Source: Gammaproteobacteria bacterium
GTDB lineage: Bacteria > Pseudomonadota > Gammaproteobacteria > DSM-16500
Direction: 5' to 3'
Length of the DNA stretch: 64,000 nucleotides
NCBI GenBank assembly: GCA_021325575.1
Contig: JAJPGW010000005.1
Coordinates: 310,001-374,000 of the forward strand
A program made the position numbers and the translations under genes. Position 1 is the stretch's first letter, and every line of letters begins with the position of its first letter. Below the pieces are notes generated by a model. The model had not been told where the DNA came from. It was given only the letters and a program-made list of their open reading frames with translations, and made no database searches. Of the stretch, positions 1-7,782 are shown one piece after another.

Positions 1-294
1 GGCTTTTATGACGCCCACCAAACGGATCTGCAAACTCGTGATCGGCAGCGCTTGGTTGGAACCAAACAGGTGTTGATCTGGAATCTGTTGAATCATCTGC
101 ATGACGGCTTCATCGCCTAACGTAGTTTTGGCGCTGTGCGGATGCGTTTTGATAATCACAACATCATCGTGCCAATTATAAAGTGTTTGAAAAAACGTCC
201 CCGTGAACAATAATGCCGCACAAATTAACACCGCCCAGCCGGCACGCTGGCCCCATTCGGTGGTAAATAAGGGTGCAATGATTTCGTTCAACAT
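1..294 (-). CDS. gspC: Type II secretion protein C (GspC/LspC), N-terminal part
   Basis: The gene runs off the left edge, so only the first 98 codons are present, read from the ATG at 294. Translation by hand gives a short cytoplasmic start, one hydrophobic segment at about residues 19-37, then a periplasmic stretch with the motif LFG followed by a Leu/Arg-rich strand ending in LVGVIKA. This resembles the homology region of GspC, the inner-membrane protein that links the type II inner-membrane platform to the GspD secretin. It is divergent from rsmJ with only 22 bp between the two starts, so their promoters must overlap the neighbouring gene. The call rests on the topology and the LFG...LVGV pattern; the PDZ-like C-terminus lies outside the window. 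Confidence 0.7.
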   Translation of the reverse strand, partial: MLNEIIAPLFTTEWGQRAGWAVLICAALLFTGTFFQTLYNWHDDVVIIKTHPHSAKTTLGDEAVMQMIQQIPDQHLFGSNQALPITSLQIRLVGVIKA

Positions 295-316
295 AGCTTC
301 ATTATATACTAGCCCC

Positions 317-1066
317 ATGCTGCCCTCCATCGCTGTCACGACTCATGCAAGCAATTTAATTCCTAAAGCGGAAGCTTTGGCTAAAAAATTACAGTTGCCA
401 TTTTCGGCGGAGGAAGCCAATTTTGACTACTTTTTGATACTCACGGATGATTATTTGGGATTATTAAAAAAAGGGAGCAAAAACCCCTTTTTTATCGATT
501 TTTTTTCAGGAAAAATGAACTATCGGCGAAAGCACGCTTCCTTTAAAAATGAATTGTTAGTCAAAGCCTTAGGACTTAAAAAAAATAAGCCAGTCACGCT
601 TGTTGACGCGACTGCGGGTTTGGGGCGCGATAGTTTTATTCTGGCTGCCCTCGGGTTTGAAGTGCAATTGATTGAACGGTCGAAGATTGCTTATGCGCTG
701 CTCGAGGACAGCTTAGCGCGCGCGAGCCATCATACTGAAACAAAAGAGATCGTCGCGCGGATGCATTTGATTCAGGCCGATGCGATTGAATGGCTACAAA
801 AAACCGATCAAGAAATCGATATTATTTATCTCGACCCCATGTTCCCCGAACGCCAAAAATCGGCCAAGGTCAAAAAAGAAATGCAGATTTTTCAAGACAT
901 TATTGGCGCAGATCCCGATATTGAACTGTTGTTAAAAAGGGCTTTAACTTGTGCCAAAGAACGCGTTGTGGTAAAAAGACCACGGCTTGCGGAAGCGATT
1001 GCTGGCCAAAAACCGAGTTATGAAATTAGTGGCAAAAGTAGCCGATTTGATATTTATATAACATAG
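317..1066 (+). CDS. rsmJ: 16S rRNA (guanine1516-N2)-methyltransferase RsmJ
   Basis: An SAM-dependent enzyme that methylates G1516 of 16S rRNA in the small subunit. The start at 317 gives 249 residues, the usual family length; an upstream in-frame ATG at 203 would add 38 residues lying inside gspC and is rejected. Visible signatures are the SAM-binding loop DATAGLGRDS (about residue 100), the acidic residue in LIERS, and the family motif DPMFPERQKS near residue 175. The N-terminal domain carries FDYFL and DFFSGKMNYRR, typical of RsmJ. It is followed closely by a DedA gene on the same strand. Function is assigned from the family. Confidence 0.92.
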   Translation: MLPSIAVTTHASNLIPKAEALAKKLQLPFSAEEANFDYFLILTDDYLGLLKKGSKNPFFIDFFSGKMNYRRKHASFKNELLVKALGLKKNKPVTLVDATAGLGRDSFILAALGFEVQLIERSKIAYALLEDSLARASHHTETKEIVARMHLIQADAIEWLQKTDQEIDIIYLDPMFPERQKSAKVKKEMQIFQDIIGADPDIELLLKRALTCAKERVVVKRPRLAEAIAGQKPSYEISGKSSRFDIYIT

Positions 1067-1117
1067 CCTGCCATCCTGAGGATGACAATAAAAGTGCAAC
1101 ACTAAAGAGAGAAGCCC

Positions 1118-1771
1118 GTGCAAACACTCCAACATTTATTCGCTTTTATTCTGCACCTGGATGACGAATTGTTTACGTTTGTCAGCATGTATGGCATCTG
1201 GACTTATGCGCTGCTTTTTCTAGTGATCTTCTGCGAAACCGGATTTGTGGTTACACCTTTTTTACCCGGTGATTCGTTACTTTTTGCAGCGGGCGCAATT
1301 GCAGCGGGATCCAGTAATACATTAAATATTCACTGTTTGTTTATGCTTTTGGTGGTTGCATCGGTCACTGGAAATGGCTTGAATTATTTTATTGGACGCA
1401 TGATCGGTCCTAAAATATTTTATTCGGGTAATTCTCGATTTTTTAATAAAAATTATTTGGAACAAGCGCATCGTTTTTACGAACGCTTCGGTGGGAAAAC
1501 ATTAGTCTTCGCGCGTTTTCTGCCCATTTTGCGCACCTTCGCACCGTTTGTTGCGGGCATTGCGAACATGAGTTATCAACGTTTTTATTTTTATAATATT
1601 TTGGGCGCAATTTTATGGATTGGTTGCCTGCTTTATGTGAGTTTTTGGTTTGGCAATATTCCCATCATTAAAGATCATTTTTCTTATGTCATTTTAGCGA
1701 TTATTGGATTATCTCTTTTACCGCCGGTGATCGAAGTCATTCGTCGCCGCTATTTCAAAACGGCAGCGTAA
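1118..1771 (+). CDS. DedA/SNARE-associated family membrane protein
   Basis: A 217-residue polytopic inner-membrane protein starting at a GTG preceded by AGAGAG. The family fingerprint is clear: FCETGFVVTPFLPGDSLLF near residues 40-58, a Gly-containing loop GNGLNYFIGRMIG, and FARFLPILRTFAPFVAGI with the conserved Arg and Pro. Proteins of this family act as lipid scramblases or flippases and support envelope integrity and proton-motive-force balance in bacteria; the exact substrate cannot be inferred here. The stop is directly followed by the permease start at 1773, so the two are probably cotranscribed. Confidence 0.9.
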   Translation: MQTLQHLFAFILHLDDELFTFVSMYGIWTYALLFLVIFCETGFVVTPFLPGDSLLFAAGAIAAGSSNTLNIHCLFMLLVVASVTGNGLNYFIGRMIGPKIFYSGNSRFFNKNYLEQAHRFYERFGGKTLVFARFLPILRTFAPFVAGIANMSYQRFYFYNILGAILWIGCLLYVSFWFGNIPIIKDHFSYVILAIIGLSLLPPVIEVIRRRYFKTAA

Positions 1772-1772
1772 C

Positions 1773-3089
1773 ATGTCGAATCAAACCAAACTCAGTTTGC
1801 CGGTGCTCACATCGCTAGTCATGGGAAACATGATTGGCACCGGTATTTTTGTTTTGCCGGCATCGCTTGCCGCATTTGGTTCGATTTCTATTTTTTCCTG
1901 GATTTTTACAGGCATGGGTTCTTTATTTTTAGCGCTGACATTTGCAAGTTTAAATAGCAAAATTCCAAAAAGTGGCGGCCCTTATGCTTATTGCAAAGAA
2001 GGGTATGGGGATTTTATTGGATTTTTGGTGGCGTATACCTATTGGATTAGCGTTTGGGTCGCAACGGCTGCCATTGCTGTGGCATCGATTGCTTATCTCA
2101 ATGTGATTTTAGGCGTTCCAACGGTTAATCCATTGTTAGCGTTTGCGATTGAAGTCGCGGCTGTTTGGATTTTTACATTAATCAATATTCGCGGCATTCG
2201 TGAAGCGGGTGTCGTGCAATTTATTTTGACTGCACTCAAAATTTTGCCGCTCTTATTAATTACCTCTGTCGGTTTGTTAAAAATGAATGTGCATCATTTT
2301 TCGCAGTTTAATCTAATGCATCAATCGAATTTATCTTCCTTCACCGGCGCTGCGACTCTTACTTTTTGGGCATTCATTGGGTTAGAAACAGCAACCATTC
2401 CTGCAGAAAACGCTCGGAGTTCGCGCGATGTTTATCGGGCCACGGTTTTTGGTACGCTGCTCGCCGCTCTGATTTATCTTATTAGCACCATTGCGATTAT
2501 GGGTTTAATTGCGCCCGTTGATTTAAAAAATTCAACTTCACCGTTCTCCGATGCGGGGCATTTATTATTTGGCTGTCATACAGCGATTATCATCGCCATT
2601 TGTGTGATGATTGCAGGGTTTGGCACGCTGAATGTCTGCACCATGGTGCAAGGCCAAGTACCTTATGCGGCTGCGCGCGATGGTTTATTTCCAACGCGTT
2701 TTGCGGGACTTTCGCGGTTTGGAACGCCGAAATATAGTTTAATTGTGTCAGCGATTCTGGTGTCGTTATTATTAATCTTGACGGTTAATGCCACTTTGTT
2801 AAAACAGTTTAATATGCTGGCCTTATTGGCAAGCCTTGCGACGCTGGTGACTTATTTTATTTGTGCGATGGCTGAGATTATTTTATTAATGCGGAAATCG
2901 GCTGAGTTTAATCGTTATAGCCTGATTAAATCATTGGTGATCGCGAGTTTGGCAGGGGCTTATTCCATTTGGATGATTGTGGGGGCGGGGGAAGATACGG
3001 TATTCTATGGCATCTTGCTGGTATTTTCGTCTTTTCCGGCTTATGCCTGGTTAGTCTCAAAACAAAGAAAGCTTTCGGCTGTTGCTTAA
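1773..3089 (+). CDS. APC-superfamily amino acid permease (AdiC-like antiporter type)
   Basis: A 438-residue transporter with about twelve hydrophobic segments. The first helix carries GNMIGTGIF, the substrate-binding loop of the APC superfamily, followed by SGGPYAY in TM2 and a WAFIGLE motif in TM6 where AdiC-type antiporters place their gating aromatic. The overall pattern resembles the basic amino acid/polyamine antiporter family. Substrate cannot be fixed: arginine, agmatine, glutamate and GABA carriers all belong here. Several such carriers are common in amino-acid-dependent intracellular Legionellales. It starts one base after the DedA stop. Confidence 0.85.
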   Translation: MSNQTKLSLPVLTSLVMGNMIGTGIFVLPASLAAFGSISIFSWIFTGMGSLFLALTFASLNSKIPKSGGPYAYCKEGYGDFIGFLVAYTYWISVWVATAAIAVASIAYLNVILGVPTVNPLLAFAIEVAAVWIFTLINIRGIREAGVVQFILTALKILPLLLITSVGLLKMNVHHFSQFNLMHQSNLSSFTGAATLTFWAFIGLETATIPAENARSSRDVYRATVFGTLLAALIYLISTIAIMGLIAPVDLKNSTSPFSDAGHLLFGCHTAIIIAICVMIAGFGTLNVCTMVQGQVPYAAARDGLFPTRFAGLSRFGTPKYSLIVSAILVSLLLILTVNATLLKQFNMLALLASLATLVTYFICAMAEIILLMRKSAEFNRYSLIKSLVIASLAGAYSIWMIVGAGEDTVFYGILLVFSSFPAYAWLVSKQRKLSAVA

Positions 3090-3102
3090 AAATTAATCTA
3101 AT

Positions 3103-3144
3103 CCCCATCATTGCTTCGTCGCTTCGCTCTTCGCAATGGCGGAG
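3103..3144. repeat. Degenerate half of a dispersed REP-like element
   Basis: The stretch after the permease holds CATTGCTTCGTCG followed by TCTTCGCAATGGCGG, words that recur in the full palindromes at 10736-10838 and 63534-63616. It looks like a shortened or decayed copy. The rest of 3090-3238 shows nothing but the leader of aroQ. Confidence 0.45.
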
Positions 3145-3238
3145 GGCTGTAACTTCTTTTAAAATGCAATATCTTGCAAAGATCTTTACAAATCTTCGTT
3201 TATCATGCAAAATCATATTATACAAAACGGGATAAGAT

Positions 3239-3718
3239 ATGGCAGAAATTTTGGTACTACATGGACCGAATTTAAACCTTTTGGGAACGCGCGAACCGCA
3301 TCTCTATGGTTCGACTACCCTTTCCCAATTGAACGAATCGTTAAAGGTACTTTCGGCCGAATTAGGTCACACATTATCGGCTTTTCAAAGCAATAATGAA
3401 AGCACTTTAATCGATAAAATCCACGATTGTCGACAAGACAGGACCGATTTCATCATTCTGAATCCCGCCGCTTTCACCCATACAAGTATTGCCCTGCGCG
3501 ATGCAATGCTTGCGATCAATAAACCCTTTGTTGAGGTGCATTTATCGAATATTTATCGTCGCGAAAGCTTTCGGCATCATTCTTATTTTTCTGATATTGC
3601 TGTGGGAGTCATCAGCGGATTAGGAACAGAAGGATATGCCTCTGCACTGCGTTTTGCTCATCATTTTTTAAGCCATGCGAGCAATTCTGCCGTTCATTGC
3701 GAAACAACACATTGTTAA
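3239..3718 (+). CDS. aroQ: Type II 3-dehydroquinate dehydratase
   Basis: Dehydrates 3-dehydroquinate to 3-dehydroshikimate in the shikimate pathway. The 159-residue length fits the dodecameric type II class. Visible active-site blocks are HGPNLNLLG with the following catalytic Tyr in [30 protein letters not shown] and the terminal FRHHS loop with the catalytic His. Placement directly upstream of accB and accC is the usual gammaproteobacterial arrangement. The start at 3239 lies a few bases after a GGGATAAGAT leader. Confidence 0.95.
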   Translation: MAEILVLHGPNLNLLGTREPHLYGSTTLSQLNESLKVLSAELGHTLSAFQSNNESTLIDKIHDCRQDRTDFIILNPAAFTHTSIALRDAMLAINKPFVEVHLSNIYRRESFRHHSYFSDIAVGVISGLGTEGYASALRFAHHFLSHASNSAVHCETTHC

Positions 3719-3739
3719 TCATTTAGGAGCCTGTCTGTT

Positions 3740-4216
3740 ATGGACATGAGAAAAATTAAAAAATTAATTGAATTACTGCAAGAAACCGGTATCGCCGAAA
3801 TTGAAATCAAAGAAGGCGAAGAATCGGTACGCATCAGTCGGGAAACACGATTACCGCAAGGTACTTTTGCCATGCCGCCGGTTACTTATTCTGTGCCAGA
3901 AGCGCAAGCGCCTGTTGCAAGTCATGCGCCCGTCTCTCAGCCTGCGACCAAAGCCGCAGCGCCCGAATCACCGGCTGCTAACAAACATTCTGTCAAAGCC
4001 CCTATGGTTGGCACGGTCTATCTCTGTCCATCCCCTGGCGCAAAACAATTTATTGAAATCGGACAAAACGTCAAAATCGGCGATACATTGTGTTTGATTG
4101 AAGCCATGAAAATGTTCAATCAAATTGAATCCGACAAAGCGGGCACCGTCACCGCGATTTTAATTGATAATGGTATGCCGGTTGAATTTAACCAGCCCTT
4201 AGTCGTCATCGAATAA
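3740..4216 (+). CDS. accB: Biotin carboxyl carrier protein of acetyl-CoA carboxylase
   Basis: Carries the biotin that shuttles CO2 between the AccC and AccAD halves of acetyl-CoA carboxylase, the first step of fatty acid synthesis. The 158-residue protein has a helical N-terminus, a Pro/Ala-rich flexible linker at about residues 45-80, and a biotinyl domain ending in [10 protein letters not shown], whose Lys is the biotinylation site. An AGGAG ribosome site precedes the ATG. accC follows after a 19-bp gap. Confidence 0.95.
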   Translation: MDMRKIKKLIELLQETGIAEIEIKEGEESVRISRETRLPQGTFAMPPVTYSVPEAQAPVASHAPVSQPATKAAAPESPAANKHSVKAPMVGTVYLCPSPGAKQFIEIGQNVKIGDTLCLIEAMKMFNQIESDKAGTVTAILIDNGMPVEFNQPLVVIE

Positions 4217-4235
4217 TTTTTCCGGAATTGCCCTC

Positions 4236-5576
4236 ATGCTAAATAAAGTTGTGATTGCGAATCGCGGAGAAATTGCTCTGCGAATTTTACGAGCTTGCAA
4301 AGAACTCGGCATAAAAACCGTCGCTGTGCATTCAACCGCCGATCGAGATTTAATGCATGTGCGTCTGGCTGATGAATCGGTTTGCATTGGTCCACCTCCA
4401 CCTGCTGAAAGTTATTTAAGTATTCCATCCATTATTAGCGCTGCTGAAATTACGGATGCCGTTGCCATTCATCCGGGTTATGGATTTTTAGCAGAAAATG
4501 CCGATTTTGCCGAACAAGTTGAAAAAAGTGGTTTTATTTTTATTGGTCCGCGCGCAGATACCATTCGCGAAATGGGAGACAAAGTCGCAGCCATTAATGC
4601 GATGAAACGACTTGGCATTCCTTGCGTACCCGGTTCAGGCGAACCGATTGGCAGTGATGATTCTGAATCTTTCCGTATCGCACGTGAAATTGGTTATCCC
4701 ATTATTATTAAAGCAGCTGGTGGCGGTGGTGGTCGCGGGATGCGCGTTGTGCACACGGAATCTCATTTATTAAACGCAATCGCAATGACGCGCAATGAAG
4801 CACGCGCTGCCTTTAACAATGATAAAGTTTACATGGAAAAATACCTGCAAAATCCACGCCACATTGAAATTCAAGTGTTAGGCGACGGACAAGGTAATGC
4901 GATTCATCTGGGTGAACGCGATTGCTCCATTCAGCGCCGACACCAAAAAATTATCGAAGAAGCACCCGCGCCTGGAATTACTCCCGAACAACGCGAAGCC
5001 ATCGGTGAACGTTGCGCGCAAGCGTGTCGCGACATGAAATATCGCGGCGCCGGCACGTTTGAATTTTTATATGAAAACAAAGAATTTTATTTCATCGAAA
5101 TGAATACCCGCGTACAGGTTGAACATCCTGTGACAGAAATGATTACTGGCGTTGACATTGTGAAAGAACAATTACGCATTGCAATGGGCAACAAAATGTC
5201 CTTAACGCAAGCGGACATTAAAATCAAAGGACATGCGATTGAATGTCGAATTAACGCAGAAGATCCACGTACCTTTATTCCATCGCCTGGAACCATTTCC
5301 CATTTTCATGCACCGGGTGGTCCTGGCATTCGCATTGATTCACATATCTATAGTAGTTATAAAGTTCCGCCTTATTATGATTCGTTGATTGCTAAAATTA
5401 TTGCGTTTGGTGACAATCGCGAAAATGCGCTGGCGAGAATGCGTAATGCATTGGATGAAACCATTGTCGAAGGCATTAAAACCAATATTCCATTGCATCA
5501 AGATATTTTACGCGGTGCGACGTTCCAACGCGGTGGATTGAATATTCATTATCTTGAACAGTGGTTGAATCAGTAA
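4236..5576 (+). CDS. accC: Biotin carboxylase subunit of acetyl-CoA carboxylase
   Basis: Carboxylates the biotin on AccB using ATP and bicarbonate. The 446 residues have the usual ATP-grasp layout: [11 protein letters not shown] at the N-terminus, the Gly-rich ATP loop [11 protein letters not shown] near residue 165, HIEIQVLGD, the catalytic [11 protein letters not shown], and [14 protein letters not shown]. Length matches E. coli AccC within a few residues. The gene is between accB and prmA with only one base before the prmA start. Confidence 0.96.
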   Translation: MLNKVVIANRGEIALRILRACKELGIKTVAVHSTADRDLMHVRLADESVCIGPPPPAESYLSIPSIISAAEITDAVAIHPGYGFLAENADFAEQVEKSGFIFIGPRADTIREMGDKVAAINAMKRLGIPCVPGSGEPIGSDDSESFRIAREIGYPIIIKAAGGGGGRGMRVVHTESHLLNAIAMTRNEARAAFNNDKVYMEKYLQNPRHIEIQVLGDGQGNAIHLGERDCSIQRRHQKIIEEAPAPGITPEQREAIGERCAQACRDMKYRGAGTFEFLYENKEFYFIEMNTRVQVEHPVTEMITGVDIVKEQLRIAMGNKMSLTQADIKIKGHAIECRINAEDPRTFIPSPGTISHFHAPGGPGIRIDSHIYSSYKVPPYYDSLIAKIIAFGDNRENALARMRNALDETIVEGIKTNIPLHQDILRGATFQRGGLNIHYLEQWLNQ

Positions 5577-5577
5577 T

Positions 5578-6459
5578 ATGCCTTGGAATGAAATACACAT
5601 CGCAACTTCTGCCGATTATGCCAATGAATTGGGTGACAAGCTGACGGCATTCGGTGCCCACGCCGTGACATTTCAAGATGCGGGGAACCAACCCATTTAC
5701 GAACCCGATCCCAATGCGCTTTCTTTTTGGCAAGAAACCATCGTGATCGGTTTATTCGAAATGGAGCAGGAATTACAGTCTATTTTAAAATTTCTGGAAT
5801 CCGAGTGCGCGCAGGGTCAGATAAAATCCTTTCATCTAAATCATTTAGCCGATGAAAATTGGGAACGAAAATGTCTTCTGCATTTCAAGCCTATGCGTTT
5901 TGGTAATCGTCTCTGGATTTGTCCCAGCTGGCATACGCCTCCTGAAAAAAATGCCGTCAATGTGATGTTAGATCCGGGGTTAGCATTTGGTACCGGGACC
6001 CATCCAACCACTACATTATGTCTTAAATGGCTGGATGAACAGATTCAAGGCGGCGAAACGGTTATTGATTATGGCTGTGGTTCAGGAATTCTTGCGATTG
6101 CTGCCCTCAAATTAGGGGCCAAAAAAGTCATTGCCATCGATCGAGATCCGCAAGCGTTGGTTGCGACCCGTTTAAATGCCGACCGAAATGCTATTCCTCC
6201 CAGCGCTTTAACGATCCATTCGCCAGAGGGTTTTACCCCTCCGTCAGTCGATATTTTAATAGCAAATATTTTAGCTAAGCCCTTGATCGATTTAGCTGAA
6301 ACCTTTTCAAAACTCATAAAACCGACCGGAAAAATCGGTCTTTCCGGAATTTTATCCAATCAAATCAATGAGATACGAAGCGCCTATGCGCGTACTTTTA
6401 CTTTCCATGAGCCTCGTTTTATGGCAGAATGGGTGCTTCTGGATGGGATAAAAACTTAA
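5578..6459 (+). CDS. prmA: Ribosomal protein L11 methyltransferase
   Basis: Trimethylates ribosomal protein L11 using SAM. The 293-residue length is normal. An N-terminal substrate-binding domain is followed by a Rossmann domain with GLAFGTGTHPTT, the SAM motif DYGCGSGILAIAALKLGA, and NILAKPL (the NxxxxPL catalytic loop). It is coupled to accC. No terminator was seen between prmA and fis, but fis has its own good promoter in the 91-bp gap. Confidence 0.95.
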   Translation: MPWNEIHIATSADYANELGDKLTAFGAHAVTFQDAGNQPIYEPDPNALSFWQETIVIGLFEMEQELQSILKFLESECAQGQIKSFHLNHLADENWERKCLLHFKPMRFGNRLWICPSWHTPPEKNAVNVMLDPGLAFGTGTHPTTTLCLKWLDEQIQGGETVIDYGCGSGILAIAALKLGAKKVIAIDRDPQALVATRLNADRNAIPPSALTIHSPEGFTPPSVDILIANILAKPLIDLAETFSKLIKPTGKIGLSGILSNQINEIRSAYARTFTFHEPRFMAEWVLLDGIKT

Positions 6460-6468
6460 ATTAAACAA

Positions 6469-6497
6469 TTGATCGAACAAAGAACAATGGTTATAAT
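6469..6497 (+). promoter_or_regulatory. Sigma70-type promoter of fis
   Basis: TTGATC at 6469-6474 and a perfect TATAAT at 6492-6497 are separated by 17 bp, an almost ideal vegetative promoter, about 50 bp upstream of the fis ATG at 6551. Strong growth-phase promoters are usual for fis. The call is by sequence pattern only. Confidence 0.65.
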
Positions 6498-6550
6498 ATG
6501 TCCTGATCAAATTTCAGGAAACTTGTTAGACTTTATTTTGAGAGAACACA

Positions 6551-6847
6551 ATGGCTATTACTAACGCACTAGAAAATACGGAAACCAAGGCTTCGCCTTT
6601 TACTGTGGCACACAAAAACCAACCATTACACGATAGCGTACGCCAGGCACTGGAAAGCTATTTCACCCAATTGAAAGGCACTGCTCCCAACAATTTATAC
6701 GAATTGGTGTTAGCAGAAGTTGAAATGCCTTTAATTGAAGCCGTAATGGAGTTCACCCGAAGCAATCAGTCACGCGCTGCAATCCTTTTGGGTTTAAGCC
6801 GCGGTACATTGCGCAAGAAGTTAAAGATTTACGGTATGTTAGATTAA
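6551..6847 (+). CDS. fis: Fis nucleoid-associated DNA-binding protein
   Basis: A 98-residue homodimeric DNA-bending regulator, the same length as E. coli Fis. The C-terminal helix-turn-helix is plain in [21 protein letters not shown]. The N-terminal half has the dimerisation helices. In Legionellales fis is found beside prmA rather than dusB, as here. It lies directly upstream of icmH-icmF but is closed by a terminator. Fis proteins regulate Dot/Icm effector genes in Legionella; whether this copy does so is inference. Confidence 0.93.
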   Translation: MAITNALENTETKASPFTVAHKNQPLHDSVRQALESYFTQLKGTAPNNLYELVLAEVEMPLIEAVMEFTRSNQSRAAILLGLSRGTLRKKLKIYGMLD

Positions 6848-6871
6848 TTCATTAATCTAAGACATTTGACG

Positions 6872-6899
6872 AAAATCCCGCGATTGCGGGATTTTTTTT
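6872..6899 (+). terminator. Rho-independent terminator after fis
   Basis: A 10-bp stem, AAAATCCCGC paired with GCGGGATTTT, encloses a GATT loop and runs into a T tract. It sits 25 bp after the fis stop and separates fis from icmH. Confidence 0.88.
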
Positions 6900-6945
6900 A
6901 TCCCGGAGATAAGAGTATAATCGGAGATGGATAAAGGATAAAAGA

Positions 6946-7767
6946 ATGTCAATTAGTGGTGATACGGTAATCGAAAAAAAATCTAGAGAGCCCGACAATC
7001 ACTCGGAGGCAGAGCCTCATTCTCTTGCGAATAAAAACCAAGACCAATTACTATTAGCCAATAAGTTTGTAACCCATCATCCAAAATCGGGGTTAAATCC
7101 AGTCGTTGATGCGGCCGCGTATCTTTTTTCTATTATCGGTAAATTAAAACAAATCAAATCGTATCGATATCTCAATAAATTACAAAAAGAGTTAATCGCA
7201 GAAATTAATCATTTTCAAGAAGCGGCAAAAGCGCAAGGATATAGCTCAGAATATATTCTGGTCAGCCGTTTTGCTTTGTGTGCGACACTCGATGATATGA
7301 TTGCGAATACGTCCTGGGGCGGTCAGGGTCAATGGGACAATTTTAATATGTTGACGGTATTCAATCAGGATTCGATGAATACCGACCGATTTTTTATTAT
7401 TCTGGAACGCATTATCAAAGATCCCGCGCAATATATTGATGTAATGGAACTCATGTATATTTGCCTCAGCTTAGGTTTCAAAGGAAGTTATCGCACCACT
7501 GAATTTGGCAGCACTCAGCTTGAGCAAATCACCAATTCACTTTATAAACGCATTCGACGATTTCGAGGCAATTACAATAAAACGCTGGCCCCTTTCGCCA
7601 TCAAAACCCATCATACCAAACCCAGCATGCAGGTGCCGCTCTGGCTAGTGATTTTCAGCACTATCACTGTTATTCTGGGGATATTCTTAGGATTGGGCTA
7701 TATGCTGGATACGATCTCCAATGAAGCATATCAAGAGCTGATCCATATTGGTAACTCAATGTCTTAA
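6946..7767 (+). CDS. icmH: Dot/Icm protein IcmH (DotU)
   Basis: An inner-membrane protein that works with IcmF to stabilise the core of the type IVB secretion system; related to TssL of type VI systems. The 273 residues comprise a charged N-terminus, a helical DotU domain with YILVSRFALCATLDDM and the invariant-type WGGQGQW block, LGFKGSYR, and one C-terminal membrane anchor near residues 225-250. Length is close to Legionella DotU. The start has an AGG ribosome site 8 bases upstream, and a TATAAT at 6916 may be its -10 box. icmF follows 15 bp downstream. Confidence 0.92.
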   Translation: MSISGDTVIEKKSREPDNHSEAEPHSLANKNQDQLLLANKFVTHHPKSGLNPVVDAAAYLFSIIGKLKQIKSYRYLNKLQKELIAEINHFQEAAKAQGYSSEYILVSRFALCATLDDMIANTSWGGQGQWDNFNMLTVFNQDSMNTDRFFIILERIIKDPAQYIDVMELMYICLSLGFKGSYRTTEFGSTQLEQITNSLYKRIRRFRGNYNKTLAPFAIKTHHTKPSMQVPLWLVIFSTITVILGIFLGLGYMLDTISNEAYQELIHIGNSMS

Positions 7768-7782
7768 ATTGGTGCAGAAGCT

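Noticed and set aside
203-316. Extended start of rsmJ at 203
   Set aside because: It adds 38 residues without similarity to the family and lies antisense to the start of gspC.
2926-3235. ORFs with HCEERSDEA and SSLRSSQWRR words after the permease
   Set aside because: These are translations of the REP-like repeat, not genes.
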